This document shows positions 6,715 to 12,326 of a stretch of DNA of 13,644 bases, one piece after another; within the stretch, counting starts at the first letter, position 1; the number at the start of each line of letters is the position of its first letter. Location: the NCBI GenBank assembly GCA_937891805.1, contig CALATK010000170.1:1-13644 (forward strand), written 5' to 3'. The translations under genes were made by a program, and so were the position numbers. The notes below the pieces were generated by a model. The model saw nothing but the letters and a program-made list of their open reading frames with translations, ran no database searches and had not been told where the DNA came from. Source of the DNA: an uncultured Fibrobacter sp. GTDB lineage: Bacteria > Fibrobacterota > Fibrobacteria > Fibrobacterales > Fibrobacteraceae.

Positions 6715-7129
6715 GGTTCGGCTCCAATTTTTTCTAGCGTGACTTCGCGGCTTGTTTCGGAGAGAATTTCAATCTTGATGATGTGGGTAATGCCCGCTGT
6801 GTTCTCTTCCAGGCGTTCGGGCCATTCGATAAGGGTGATTCCCTTTCCCAGGTAGTCGGGTTCCAGGCCCACTTCGCAGATGTCCGTACCCGGTTCCAGG
6901 CGGTAAAGGTCGTAGTGGAAAATGGGCGGGGCGGTGGGTATTCGTGGAGCAGGGTGTAGGTGGGGGAGCACACGTTCCCGTCGAAACCCAGCCCCTTGCA
7001 CACGCCCCGGCTGATGACGGTCTTGCCCGCCCCCAGGTTGCCGTACAGCGCCACCATGTCGCCCGGCTTCAGGGTTTTCCCGAAACCGACCGCCCAGTCG
7101 TATGTCTCTTGTTCGCTGTTGAATACCAT
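6711..7129 (-). pseudogene. tsaE: tRNA t6A-modification ATPase TsaE, split by a one-base frameshift
   Basis: TsaE is the ATPase that works with TsaB and TsaD in N6-threonylcarbamoyladenosine formation at tRNA position 37, normally essential. Codons 1-65 read correctly from the ATG at 7129: Walker A GNLGAGKT (30-37), then SPTYTLLHEYP. Near 6935-6938 the frame must shift by -1 to continue as TAPPIFHYDLYRLEPG, then LGKGITLIEWPERL, ending EKIGAEP at the stop 6711-6713. A GGGG to GGG contraction at 6936-6938 (plus strand) explains it. Reconstructed length is about 139 residues, normal for TsaE. The downstream frame stops in an ATGA overlap with rlmI, which supports it as the native frame. Without the correction the product is 131 residues with a wrong C-terminus. 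Sequence error is the simplest explanation. It lies 8 nt after nspC. Confidence 0.85.
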
Positions 7130-7137
7130 TCTAACGC

Positions 7138-8265
7138 CTACAGCTTTTCCTTGAACTGCTGGTAGGTAAACCTGTGCAACAGGTGGAACTTTCCTTCCTT
7201 GTCGAACATGCCGATATCCGGGTGGCGCACACCGTTGAAGAAGGTGGTCTTCACCATGGTGTAGTGGATCATGTCTTCGAAGATAATCCGGTCACCAACT
7301 TTTAGGGGCTTGTCAAATGAGAAGTCCCCAAGCTGGTCGCCGGCCAGGCAGGTGCCGCCTGTTATCTTGTATGTAAACTGCTTTTCGCCGGGCATTCCCG
7401 CTCCGGTAATGGTGGGCCGGTAAGGCATTTCCAGGCAGTCGGGCATGTGGGCGCTGATAGACACGTTCAGCACGGCGATGTCCATCTCGTTGTGGACAAT
7501 GTCTTCTACCGTGGCCACCAGCTCGCCGGTCTGCCAACCTACGGCCTCTCCCGGTTCCAGGATGACCTGCAGGTGGGGGTAGCGGTTGCGAAAGTCTTTC
7601 AGAATCTGTACCAGCTGTTCCCGGTGGTAGTCCTTACGGGTAATGTGGTGGCCGCCTCCGAAGTTCACCCATTTCATCTGGGCCAGGAACTTTCCGAACT
7701 TCGCTTCAAAAGCCTTCAGCACTCCATCCAGGGCATCGGCGTCCTGTTCGCACAGGGCGTGAAAATGCAGGCCCTCGATACCGTCCAACAGTTCCGGCTT
7801 GAATTCACGCTCGGTAACGCCCAGCCTGGAGAACTTTCCGCAGGGGTTGTAGATGTCGGTTTCTACGGTAGAAAATTCCGGATTCACCCGGATGCCGGCG
7901 CTGACTCCTGCCGCTAAAGTCTTGTCCTTGAACCGCATCCACTGGCTGAAACTGTTGAAGGTGATGTGGTCTGCAAGGCTCAATATCTGGTCGATTTCGT
8001 CGTCGGCATAGACCGGCGCAAACACGTGGACCTGCTTGTTCATCTCTTCGCGGGCAAGTCTCGCCTCGTTCAGGCTGGAGGCGGTGGCTCCCGGTAGGTA
8101 TTCGGCGATAATGGGGAAGGAGCGCCAGAAACTGTAGCCCTTCAGGGCGCAGATGATATGGACTCCGGTCTGCTTCTGGATCTGGTCCAGAATTTCCATA
8201 TTGCGGCGGAGGCGGGTTTCGTCCAGCACGAAACAGGGGCTTGTTACCTGGGAATAGTCTAGCAT
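7138..8265 (-). CDS. nspC: Carboxynorspermidine/carboxyspermidine decarboxylase
   Basis: NspC is a PLP-dependent, alanine-racemase-fold decarboxylase that makes spermidine (or norspermidine) from the carboxy precursor in the alternative polyamine pathway. The 375 residues carry the family blocks: SPCFVLDE at the start, ALKGYSFW with the PLP lysine at K42, ASSLNEARLA, GIRVNPEFS, YNPCGKFSRLG, GLHFHALCEQ, WVNFGGGHHITR, LEPGEAVGW, NVSISAHMPDCLEMPYRP, GGTCLAGD with the probable catalytic Cys306, and MIHYTMVKTTFFNGV. The partner carboxy(nor)spermidine dehydrogenase is not in the window. It heads a unit with tsaE (8-nt gap) and rlmI. A TATATT element ends 6 nt before the ATG and no Shine-Dalgarno is present, so the message looks leaderless. 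Confidence 0.93.
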   Translation of the reverse strand: MLDYSQVTSPCFVLDETRLRRNMEILDQIQKQTGVHIICALKGYSFWRSFPIIAEYLPGATASSLNEARLAREEMNKQVHVFAPVYADDEIDQILSLADHITFNSFSQWMRFKDKTLAAGVSAGIRVNPEFSTVETDIYNPCGKFSRLGVTEREFKPELLDGIEGLHFHALCEQDADALDGVLKAFEAKFGKFLAQMKWVNFGGGHHITRKDYHREQLVQILKDFRNRYPHLQVILEPGEAVGWQTGELVATVEDIVHNEMDIAVLNVSISAHMPDCLEMPYRPTITGAGMPGEKQFTYKITGGTCLAGDQLGDFSFDKPLKVGDRIIFEDMIHYTMVKTTFFNGVRHPDIGMFDKEGKFHLLHRFTYQQFKEKL

Positions 8266-8270
8266 AGCCC

Positions 8271-8280
8271 AAATATAGAA
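8271..8280 (-). promoter_or_regulatory. -10-like element for nspC-tsaE-rlmI (TTCTATATTT)
   Basis: On the minus strand TTCTATATTT contains TATATT ending 6 nt before the nspC ATG, the same geometry as at the MCE gene (9 of 10 bases identical). No clear -35 is visible. Confidence 0.5.
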
Positions 8281-8370
8281 TTACTGGGTCTCTTGGGCTC
8301 ATTTTTGACTGCCATGGGTGGAACGGTGGATTTTAGGAACCATTTTGGGGCATTTTTTGGCTTTTTTTTC

Positions 8371-8387
8371 AAAAAGTGGAACTTTTT
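8371..8387. promoter_or_regulatory. Inverted repeat upstream of the gene at 8414, possible operator
   Basis: AAAAAGT (8371-8377) and ACTTTTT (8381-8387) are perfect inverted arms around GGA, in the A/T-rich 148-nt region between nspC and the 8414 gene. It overlaps where the -35 of the 8414 promoter should lie. A repressor site is one reading. Chance in A/T-rich DNA is the alternative. Confidence 0.3.
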
Positions 8388-8397
8388 AAAACTCTTT

Positions 8398-8407
8398 AAC
8401 TAAATTT
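8398..8407 (+). promoter_or_regulatory. -10-like element for the gene at 8414 (AACTAAATTT)
   Basis: AACTAAATTT differs at two positions from the argG element TACTATATTT. The hexamer TAAATT (8401-8406) ends 7 nt before the ATG. AGGG at 8408-8411 is too close to the ATG to act as a normal Shine-Dalgarno. Confidence 0.35.
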
Positions 8408-8413
8408 AGGGCG

Positions 8414-9235
8414 ATGACACGCTCTATTTCAAAGTACTTCGTTGCTTCTATTTTGACCCTGTCCCTTGTCGGTTTTTCCTTTGCCCAGGATGCCGTGGCG
8501 ACCGAAACTCTGCCGACCCCTCCCAAGCAGGCCGACTCCACTGCCGTAGTGGCTGAAACACCCGTGGAAGAACTGGTGACGCCCCGTGGTGCGACTGAGG
8601 TACTGGACGAAATGATCCAGGCCAAGCTGGATTCCATCGATGCCCAGGCGGCGGCAGTGCCCCTGAAGCAGAATACCGACAGCCTTGCCAAGGCCCGTGC
8701 CGATAGCGTCCGCAAGCTCATCCTCGAGGGCAAGTACGTGAAGCGCGCCCGTTACGACAAGAGCAACTTTGACCATTGGAAAAAGGACACCGTGTTCCAG
8801 AAGGCCATGAAAGAACTGGTGTTCGGCGTGTGGCGTACCGCCATCGTGGCCCACGGGCATGCGTTCCGCGATGCCGAAATCCGCTTTGGTATGAACGATA
8901 CCATTTACGGCGTGACCCGCACCTATTCCGACTCCGGCCGTTACCAGATGACCGGCGAATACGCCTACAAGGCCCGTTACCAGTTCGATAGCGATACTTC
9001 TCTCATAACCCGTGAAGTGTTCAAGGACCGTCAGGTCATCCGTTGGGACTTTACCACCTTCAAGATTATGGGCGATACCCTCCGCTACAACTTGAACAAG
9101 CTGGAGTTCCGCGATCTGAACGACAACTGGCTTAACGCCCTCCAGGGCTTCGAGAATGTTCCTCCCGAGTTCTACTACAAGGACCCGGCGGCTACGTCGG
9201 CCATGCAGAAGGAACTGGAAAAGAAGAAAAAGTAG
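8414..9235 (+). CDS. Exported protein of unknown function, first gene of an ABC-importer unit
   Basis: I do not recognise this 273-residue family. A signal peptide is clear (MTRSISKYFVASILTLSLVGFSFA, 1-24, cut before QDA). Residues about 25-95 are Ala/Thr/Glu/Asp-rich and probably partly disordered, then helical (LDEMIQAKLDSIDAQ, SLAKARADSVRKLI). From about residue 130 the pattern becomes beta-rich with repeated aromatic strands (FGVWRTAIVAHGHAFRD, GVTRTYSDSGRYQMTGEYAY, IRWDFTTFKIMGDTLRY), loosely like a lipocalin or calycin barrel. That reading is inference. The end is a Lys/Glu tail (QKELEKKKK). The permease gene starts 6 nt later, so it is likely co-transcribed and may serve the same importer. 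It does not look like a typical periplasmic binding protein. Confidence 0.75.
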   Translation: MTRSISKYFVASILTLSLVGFSFAQDAVATETLPTPPKQADSTAVVAETPVEELVTPRGATEVLDEMIQAKLDSIDAQAAAVPLKQNTDSLAKARADSVRKLILEGKYVKRARYDKSNFDHWKKDTVFQKAMKELVFGVWRTAIVAHGHAFRDAEIRFGMNDTIYGVTRTYSDSGRYQMTGEYAYKARYQFDSDTSLITREVFKDRQVIRWDFTTFKIMGDTLRYNLNKLEFRDLNDNWLNALQGFENVPPEFYYKDPAATSAMQKELEKKKK

Positions 9236-9241
9236 GGCTCC

Positions 9242-10183
9242 ATGCGGCGGACGGTTTTCTGCTTTGTCGTCCTGTCCCTTTGTGTCGTAGCCCTTTCGTT
9301 CATTACTCTCGTAAGCGGCCCCGTGGATGTTTCCATGGGTGGTCTTCTTGATTCCCCGATTTTTTGGGACTTGCGTCTCCCTCGTGTGGCGGCGGCGCTA
9401 CTTGCAGGTGTCGCCCTTTCGGTGTCTGGTCTTTCGCTCCAGACGGTTTTCCAGAACCCCCTGGCGGGCCCCTTTGTGCTGGGCATCAGCAGCGGGGCGA
9501 GCTTTGCGGTGGCTTTGTCCATGCTGGCGGGTCTTGGCTTTGGGCGGTTCGGCACCCTGGGTGCTGCTGCCGTCGGTTCTCTTGCGGTAACTGCCCTGGT
9601 GCTTGGGATTTCGGCCAGGTTCCGGAACAACACGGTCCTGCTGGTGGCGGGGCTCCTGATTGGCTACTTTATCGATGCCTGCATAAGCCTCTTGATTACC
9701 TGGAGCGATGCCGAATCCCTGCGGGTCTATGTGTCCTGGGGCATGGGAAGTTTCGGCAGGCTCACTTCTGACGGTATCTGGATTTTTGCGCTGGCCGTGG
9801 TTGCGGGCTTGACCTTGATTGGTGCTTCGGTTCGTTACCTGAACGGGGCCCGTCTGGGCGATGACTTTGCCCGTGGGCTCGGCATCCGGGTATCGCTGTA
9901 CAAGAAACTGGTGCTTTTGGGTGCCTCCGTTCTGGCGGCTGCGGTTACCGCCTTCTGTGGTCCTGTCGCCTTTCTTGGGATTGCGGTGCCCCATTTGGCC
10001 TACCTTCTGTTCCGCAGTTCCAACCATCGCGTCCTGTTGCCGGGTTCTGCCCTGTGTGGCGCGACCTTGGCGCTTTTGGCGGGACTCTTGCCGGAGTATC
10101 CCCTGAATGCAGTCCTGAGCCTGGTGGGCGTGCCTGTGATTCTTTGGGTGCTGGTCCGGTCTACTAGAAGGGGAGGCCTGTAA
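9242..10183 (+). CDS. FecCD/BtuC-family ABC importer permease
   Basis: This 313-residue inner-membrane permease belongs to the family that imports iron-siderophore, heme or cobalamin. It has about nine hydrophobic segments. Family blocks are LRLPRVAAALLAG (about 42-54), LQTVFQNPLAGPFVLGISSG, ARGLGIRV before the coupling region, GPVAFLGIAVPHLA, and the C-terminal LNAVLSLVGVPVILWVL. The N-terminus is short, so the first helix begins almost at the ATG. The ATG is 6 nt after the upstream stop, with only AGGG as a weak Shine-Dalgarno. The stop overlaps the ATPase start as TAATG. No solute-binding protein or TonB-dependent receptor is present, so the substrate cannot be named. Confidence 0.92.
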   Translation: MRRTVFCFVVLSLCVVALSFITLVSGPVDVSMGGLLDSPIFWDLRLPRVAAALLAGVALSVSGLSLQTVFQNPLAGPFVLGISSGASFAVALSMLAGLGFGRFGTLGAAAVGSLAVTALVLGISARFRNNTVLLVAGLLIGYFIDACISLLITWSDAESLRVYVSWGMGSFGRLTSDGIWIFALAVVAGLTLIGASVRYLNGARLGDDFARGLGIRVSLYKKLVLLGASVLAAAVTAFCGPVAFLGIAVPHLAYLLFRSSNHRVLLPGSALCGATLALLAGLLPEYPLNAVLSLVGVPVILWVLVRSTRRGGL

Positions 10184-10893
10184 TGCTCTTGAACTTGCAT
10201 CAGGTGACCTTCGGGTATGCGTCTCCGTTGGCGAAACCTCTGGACATGGAGGTCCAGCCGGGTCAGGTGGTAGCCCTGGTAGGGGAGAACGGCTCTGGCA
10301 AGAGCACGCTTCTCAAGACCCTCGGGGGAATGCTGTTGCCTTTGGACGGATCTCTGGAACTGGAGGGCCGCCTCCTTGCGGAATACGGCCTGCGGGAACT
10401 GTCCAAGAAGGTGGCGCTGGTCCGTATGGGGCTTGTGCCTCCTGCCGAGATGACGGTCCGTGAGTTCGTGTCTTTGGGCCGTTCGCCCTACGCGGGATTT
10501 CTGGACGGTCGCAGTCGCGAAGACGAAGGAATTATCGATTCCGCCATGGATGACATGGATGTTACTTTGTTCGCAAGTCGCAAGGTGGCGGAACTTTCCG
10601 ACGGGGAGCGGAGCCGTGTGTATTTGGCCCTTGCCCTTGCCCAGCAGGTAAGGCTCTTGCTGCTGGATGAACCCGATGCCTTCATGGATATTCCCCGCCG
10701 CAAGAATTTGTTCGTAACCCTACAGAAATTGTCCCGGGAAAAAGACATGACGGTAGTGCTTTCTACCCACTGGGTGGACTATGCCGAAAAATATGCGGAC
10801 TCCATTCTGGCTTTTGCCTCGAAGGGGAAGCTGGAATTTGCAGCTGCGGACCATGCCCGCGAACTTGGCCTTCTCTCTTGGGCGGAGGTCTAG
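10183..10893 (+). CDS. FecE/BtuD-family ABC importer ATPase
   Basis: This 236-residue ATPase powers the adjacent permease. Walker A is GENGSGKST (34-42). The signature is LSDGE (138-142), a D-for-G variant common in this family. Walker B is LLLLDEP (158-164) and the H-switch is STH with His196. The Q-loop Gln expected after VALV is not there: the sequence reads VALVRMGLVPPAEMTVRE, with Met82 at the usual place. I recall Gln replacement in some related Bacteroidetes ATPases, so this may be a lineage trait, not inactivation. The start overlaps the permease stop by 1 nt, and AGGGGAGG just upstream is a good Shine-Dalgarno. The stop is followed directly by the region holding the TraB-family start. 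Confidence 0.92.
   Translation: MLLNLHQVTFGYASPLAKPLDMEVQPGQVVALVGENGSGKSTLLKTLGGMLLPLDGSLELEGRLLAEYGLRELSKKVALVRMGLVPPAEMTVREFVSLGRSPYAGFLDGRSREDEGIIDSAMDDMDVTLFASRKVAELSDGERSRVYLALALAQQVRLLLLDEPDAFMDIPRRKNLFVTLQKLSREKDMTVVLSTHWVDYAEKYADSILAFASKGKLEFAAADHARELGLLSWAEV
10884..10888 (+). promoter_or_regulatory. Ribosome binding site GGAGG for the ATG at 10897
   Basis: GGAGG lies inside the last codons of the ATPase gene, 8 nt before the ATG at 10897. It favours 10897 over the adjoining GTG at 10894 as start of the TraB-family gene. Confidence 0.5.
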
Positions 10894-10896
10894 GTG

Positions 10897-11925
10897 ATGA
10901 GTTTTTGTTCTGTTCGTCATTCTGAAGGAGCGGCGCGACTGAAGAATCCAGGAAGAATTCGTTTGAAGGGGCTAAAGAAGAACCTGTTGATGGGTTCGGC
11001 GCTTTTGGGCTTGCTTTTTGCGTTTTTTCTTGTGGCCTGTGCCTCGACGGGCGAAGGCGTTTCCCAGAGTTCTGTTGCAAAGCAAAGGCATTTTTTGTGG
11101 AAGGTTTCGGACGGGGATTCCCACGTGTGGATTCTCGGGAGTATCCATTTTGCGGACAGTACCTTTTATCCTCTTTCGCCAGAAATTTCGAACGCTTTTG
11201 ACGAGTCCGAAGAACTGGCCGTAGAAATCAACATCGCCGACGATTCCGTGGCGGCAACCGTTACAAAAAACAGTCTAGAAAAGGGAATGCTCCCCCAGGG
11301 GAAGCGCCTGAAAGAGGTGCTGCCCATCGCCCTCTGGAATTCCCTGGACAGCCTTTGTACCGTGTGGAACTTTCCGAACATGGCCCTCATGAATTTGCGG
11401 CCCTGGCTTGCCGCTATGACGTTAAGCTCCATCGCCATCCAGCGCTCGGGAATCGACCCTGCCTACGGCATTGATGCGGTCCTTTTGGACAGTGCCGCTC
11501 TCCGGGGCATGCCCATCGTTGGGCTTGAAACTGCCGAAGAACAGGTGGGCGCCCTGGCGGACACCTCGGAAGGTGATACCTTGGGCATTTACTATTTGGA
11601 AAATACCCTGAAAGAAATTTCGGAACTGGATTCCATGGTGGCCCAGATGTCCCGCGCCTGGAAAACGGGAGACGATTCCCTGATGGTTCAGGTGTTGAAT
11701 TCCGGGAAGAAGGCAGATTCGTCGGCACGGGACTCCCTGATGGAGGCGGAATCGGACCGGAGGGTTTACAAGGAGCGGAACGAAAAGATGGCGGTCAGTA
11801 TCGCACAGTTTCTCTCTGAAAACCGCAAGGTGTTCGTGGTGGTAGGGGCTGCCCACCTGGTTTTGGACCAGGACAATGTCATCGAGCTGCTCCGCCGCCG
11901 GGGCCTGAAGGTGGAACGGTTCTAG
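10897..11925 (+). CDS. TraB/GumN-family lipoprotein (TIKI-like putative metalloprotease)
   Basis: This family (TraB/PrgY, GumN, TIKI) contains proposed metal-dependent peptidases. The start at 10897 has a good Shine-Dalgarno, but residues 7-19 (VRHSEGAARLKNP) are encoded by a dispersed repeat. A TTG at 10963, preceded by AGGAAG at 7 nt, gives a more normal lipoprotein signal (LKGLKKNLL then MGSALLGLLFAFFLVAC). Either way the lipobox LVAC puts the lipidated Cys at residue 48 (26 from TTG). Conserved blocks follow: FLWKVSDGDSHVWILGSIHF (GSIH at 81-84), AVEIN (Glu110), NLRPWLAAM, YGIDAVLL, VGLET, RNEKMAVSI and FVVVGAAHL (His320), the expected GxxH/Glu/GxxH set. It adjoins the ABC ATPase gene and is probably in the same unit. 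Substrate unknown. Confidence 0.85.
   Translation: MSFCSVRHSEGAARLKNPGRIRLKGLKKNLLMGSALLGLLFAFFLVACASTGEGVSQSSVAKQRHFLWKVSDGDSHVWILGSIHFADSTFYPLSPEISNAFDESEELAVEINIADDSVAATVTKNSLEKGMLPQGKRLKEVLPIALWNSLDSLCTVWNFPNMALMNLRPWLAAMTLSSIAIQRSGIDPAYGIDAVLLDSAALRGMPIVGLETAEEQVGALADTSEGDTLGIYYLENTLKEISELDSMVAQMSRAWKTGDDSLMVQVLNSGKKADSSARDSLMEAESDRRVYKERNEKMAVSIAQFLSENRKVFVVVGAAHLVLDQDNVIELLRRRGLKVERF
10916..10952 (+). repeat. Dispersed GTCATTCTGA...AATCCAGG repeat inside the 5' end of the TraB-family frame
   Basis: This 37-bp unit aligns with the unit at 3979-4013: both start GTCATYC, contain a GC-rich centre with GGRGCG, and end GAAGRATCCAGG. It encodes RHSEGAARLKNPG in the frame of the downstream gene. 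Its last bases supply the AGG of the possible Shine-Dalgarno for the TTG at 10963. Confidence 0.6.
10950..10955 (+). promoter_or_regulatory. Alternative ribosome binding site AGGAAG for TTG at 10963
   Basis: AGGAAG lies 7 nt before the in-frame TTG at 10963, which would begin translation just before the basic n-region of the lipoprotein signal. It competes with the ATG at 10897. Confidence 0.4.
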
Positions 11926-11935
11926 CCCAAAATCT

Positions 11936-11945
11936 TACTATCTTT
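11936..11945 (+). promoter_or_regulatory. -10-like element for the small lipoprotein (TACTATCTTT)
   Basis: TATCTT (11939-11944) ends 17 nt before the ATG at 11962. The motif differs from the argG element by one base. The predicted transcript start is close to GAGG (11951-11954), a Shine-Dalgarno 7 nt before the ATG. Confidence 0.45.
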
Positions 11946-11961
11946 AACCCGAGGTTTTTTC

Positions 11962-12165
11962 ATGTACAAGATTCTTGCTGCCATCGTCCTTGCTCTTGCT
12001 TTTACCGCCTGCACCAACGCCGAAGCCGAGGCCGAAATCGCAAGACTGCAGTCGGAAAAGGAATCCCTGCAGGTCGAAATTCAGACACTCCAGTCCAAAC
12101 TGGATTCCGCAAAGGCCAAAGCCGACTCCGTTCAAAAGAGCCTGTCCGATTTGGACATGCAGTAG
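11962..12165 (+). CDS. Small coiled-coil lipoprotein (Lpp-like)
   Basis: This is a 67-residue envelope lipoprotein. The signal peptide MYKILAAIVLALAFTAC ends in lipobox FTAC with lipidated Cys17. The mature part is almost entirely one helix with heptad spacing of hydrophobic residues (IARLQSEKESLQVEIQTL, then LDSAKAKADSVQKSLSDLDM), predicting a coiled-coil oligomer in the style of Braun's lipoprotein. It lacks the C-terminal Lys used for peptidoglycan attachment in E. coli Lpp, ending instead in DMQ. It has its own promoter-like element and Shine-Dalgarno (GAGG) 36 nt after the TraB-family stop. Function beyond envelope structure is not shown by the sequence. Confidence 0.8.
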   Translation: MYKILAAIVLALAFTACTNAEAEAEIARLQSEKESLQVEIQTLQSKLDSAKAKADSVQKSLSDLDMQ

Positions 12166-12210
12166 CTCCGCTCTTGTCACCCGGGCTAAGGTTGGTGAGC
12201 TTGCCGAACC

Positions 12211-12248
12211 ATGCCGGGGCCACACGAACCATCCCTCTTTCCCGGCAT
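12211..12248. repeat. Inverted repeat ATGCCGGG/CCCGGCAT in the spacer before the FISUMP gene
   Basis: Perfect 8-bp arms at 12211-12218 and 12241-12248 enclose 22 nt. It lies in a 161-nt spacer that also has TTGTCACCCGGG (12174) and TTGTCATTCCCG (12264) and an imperfect 21-nt palindrome (12190-12210), suggesting a degenerate REP-like element. No T-run follows, so it is not a standard terminator. Confidence 0.45.
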
Positions 12249-12282
12249 TTCAAAGTCCATCGTTTGTCATTCCCGAAAATTT

Positions 12283-12320
12283 TATATAGATTGCATACAA
12301 ACAACCTTCTCAAAAAAGGA
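12283..12320 (+). promoter_or_regulatory. Promoter-like and ribosome binding region of the FISUMP gene
   Basis: TATATA/TATAGA overlap at 12283-12290, with TTGTCA (12264-12269) 15 nt upstream of TATAGA as a possible -35, a short spacing. AAAGGA (12315-12320) lies 6 nt before the ATG at 12327 and decides that start over a frame-open GTG/ATG further upstream that would read through the repeat-rich spacer. Confidence 0.4.
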
Positions 12321-12326
12321 TTGGGT

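Noticed and set aside
6734..7129. 131-codon frame taken as an intact small protein
   Set aside because: After residue 65 it loses all similarity to TsaE, while the other frame continues TsaE exactly and overlaps rlmI properly.
8301..8335. TTGACT at 8305-8310 as a -35 for the 8414 gene
   Set aside because: No -10-like hexamer lies 16-18 nt downstream, and the AACTAAATTT element is about 90 nt away.
12174..12326. Extension of the FISUMP gene upstream to 12174
   Set aside because: The added codons are repeat-like spacer sequence. The ATG at 12327 has AAAGGA and begins a lipoprotein signal.
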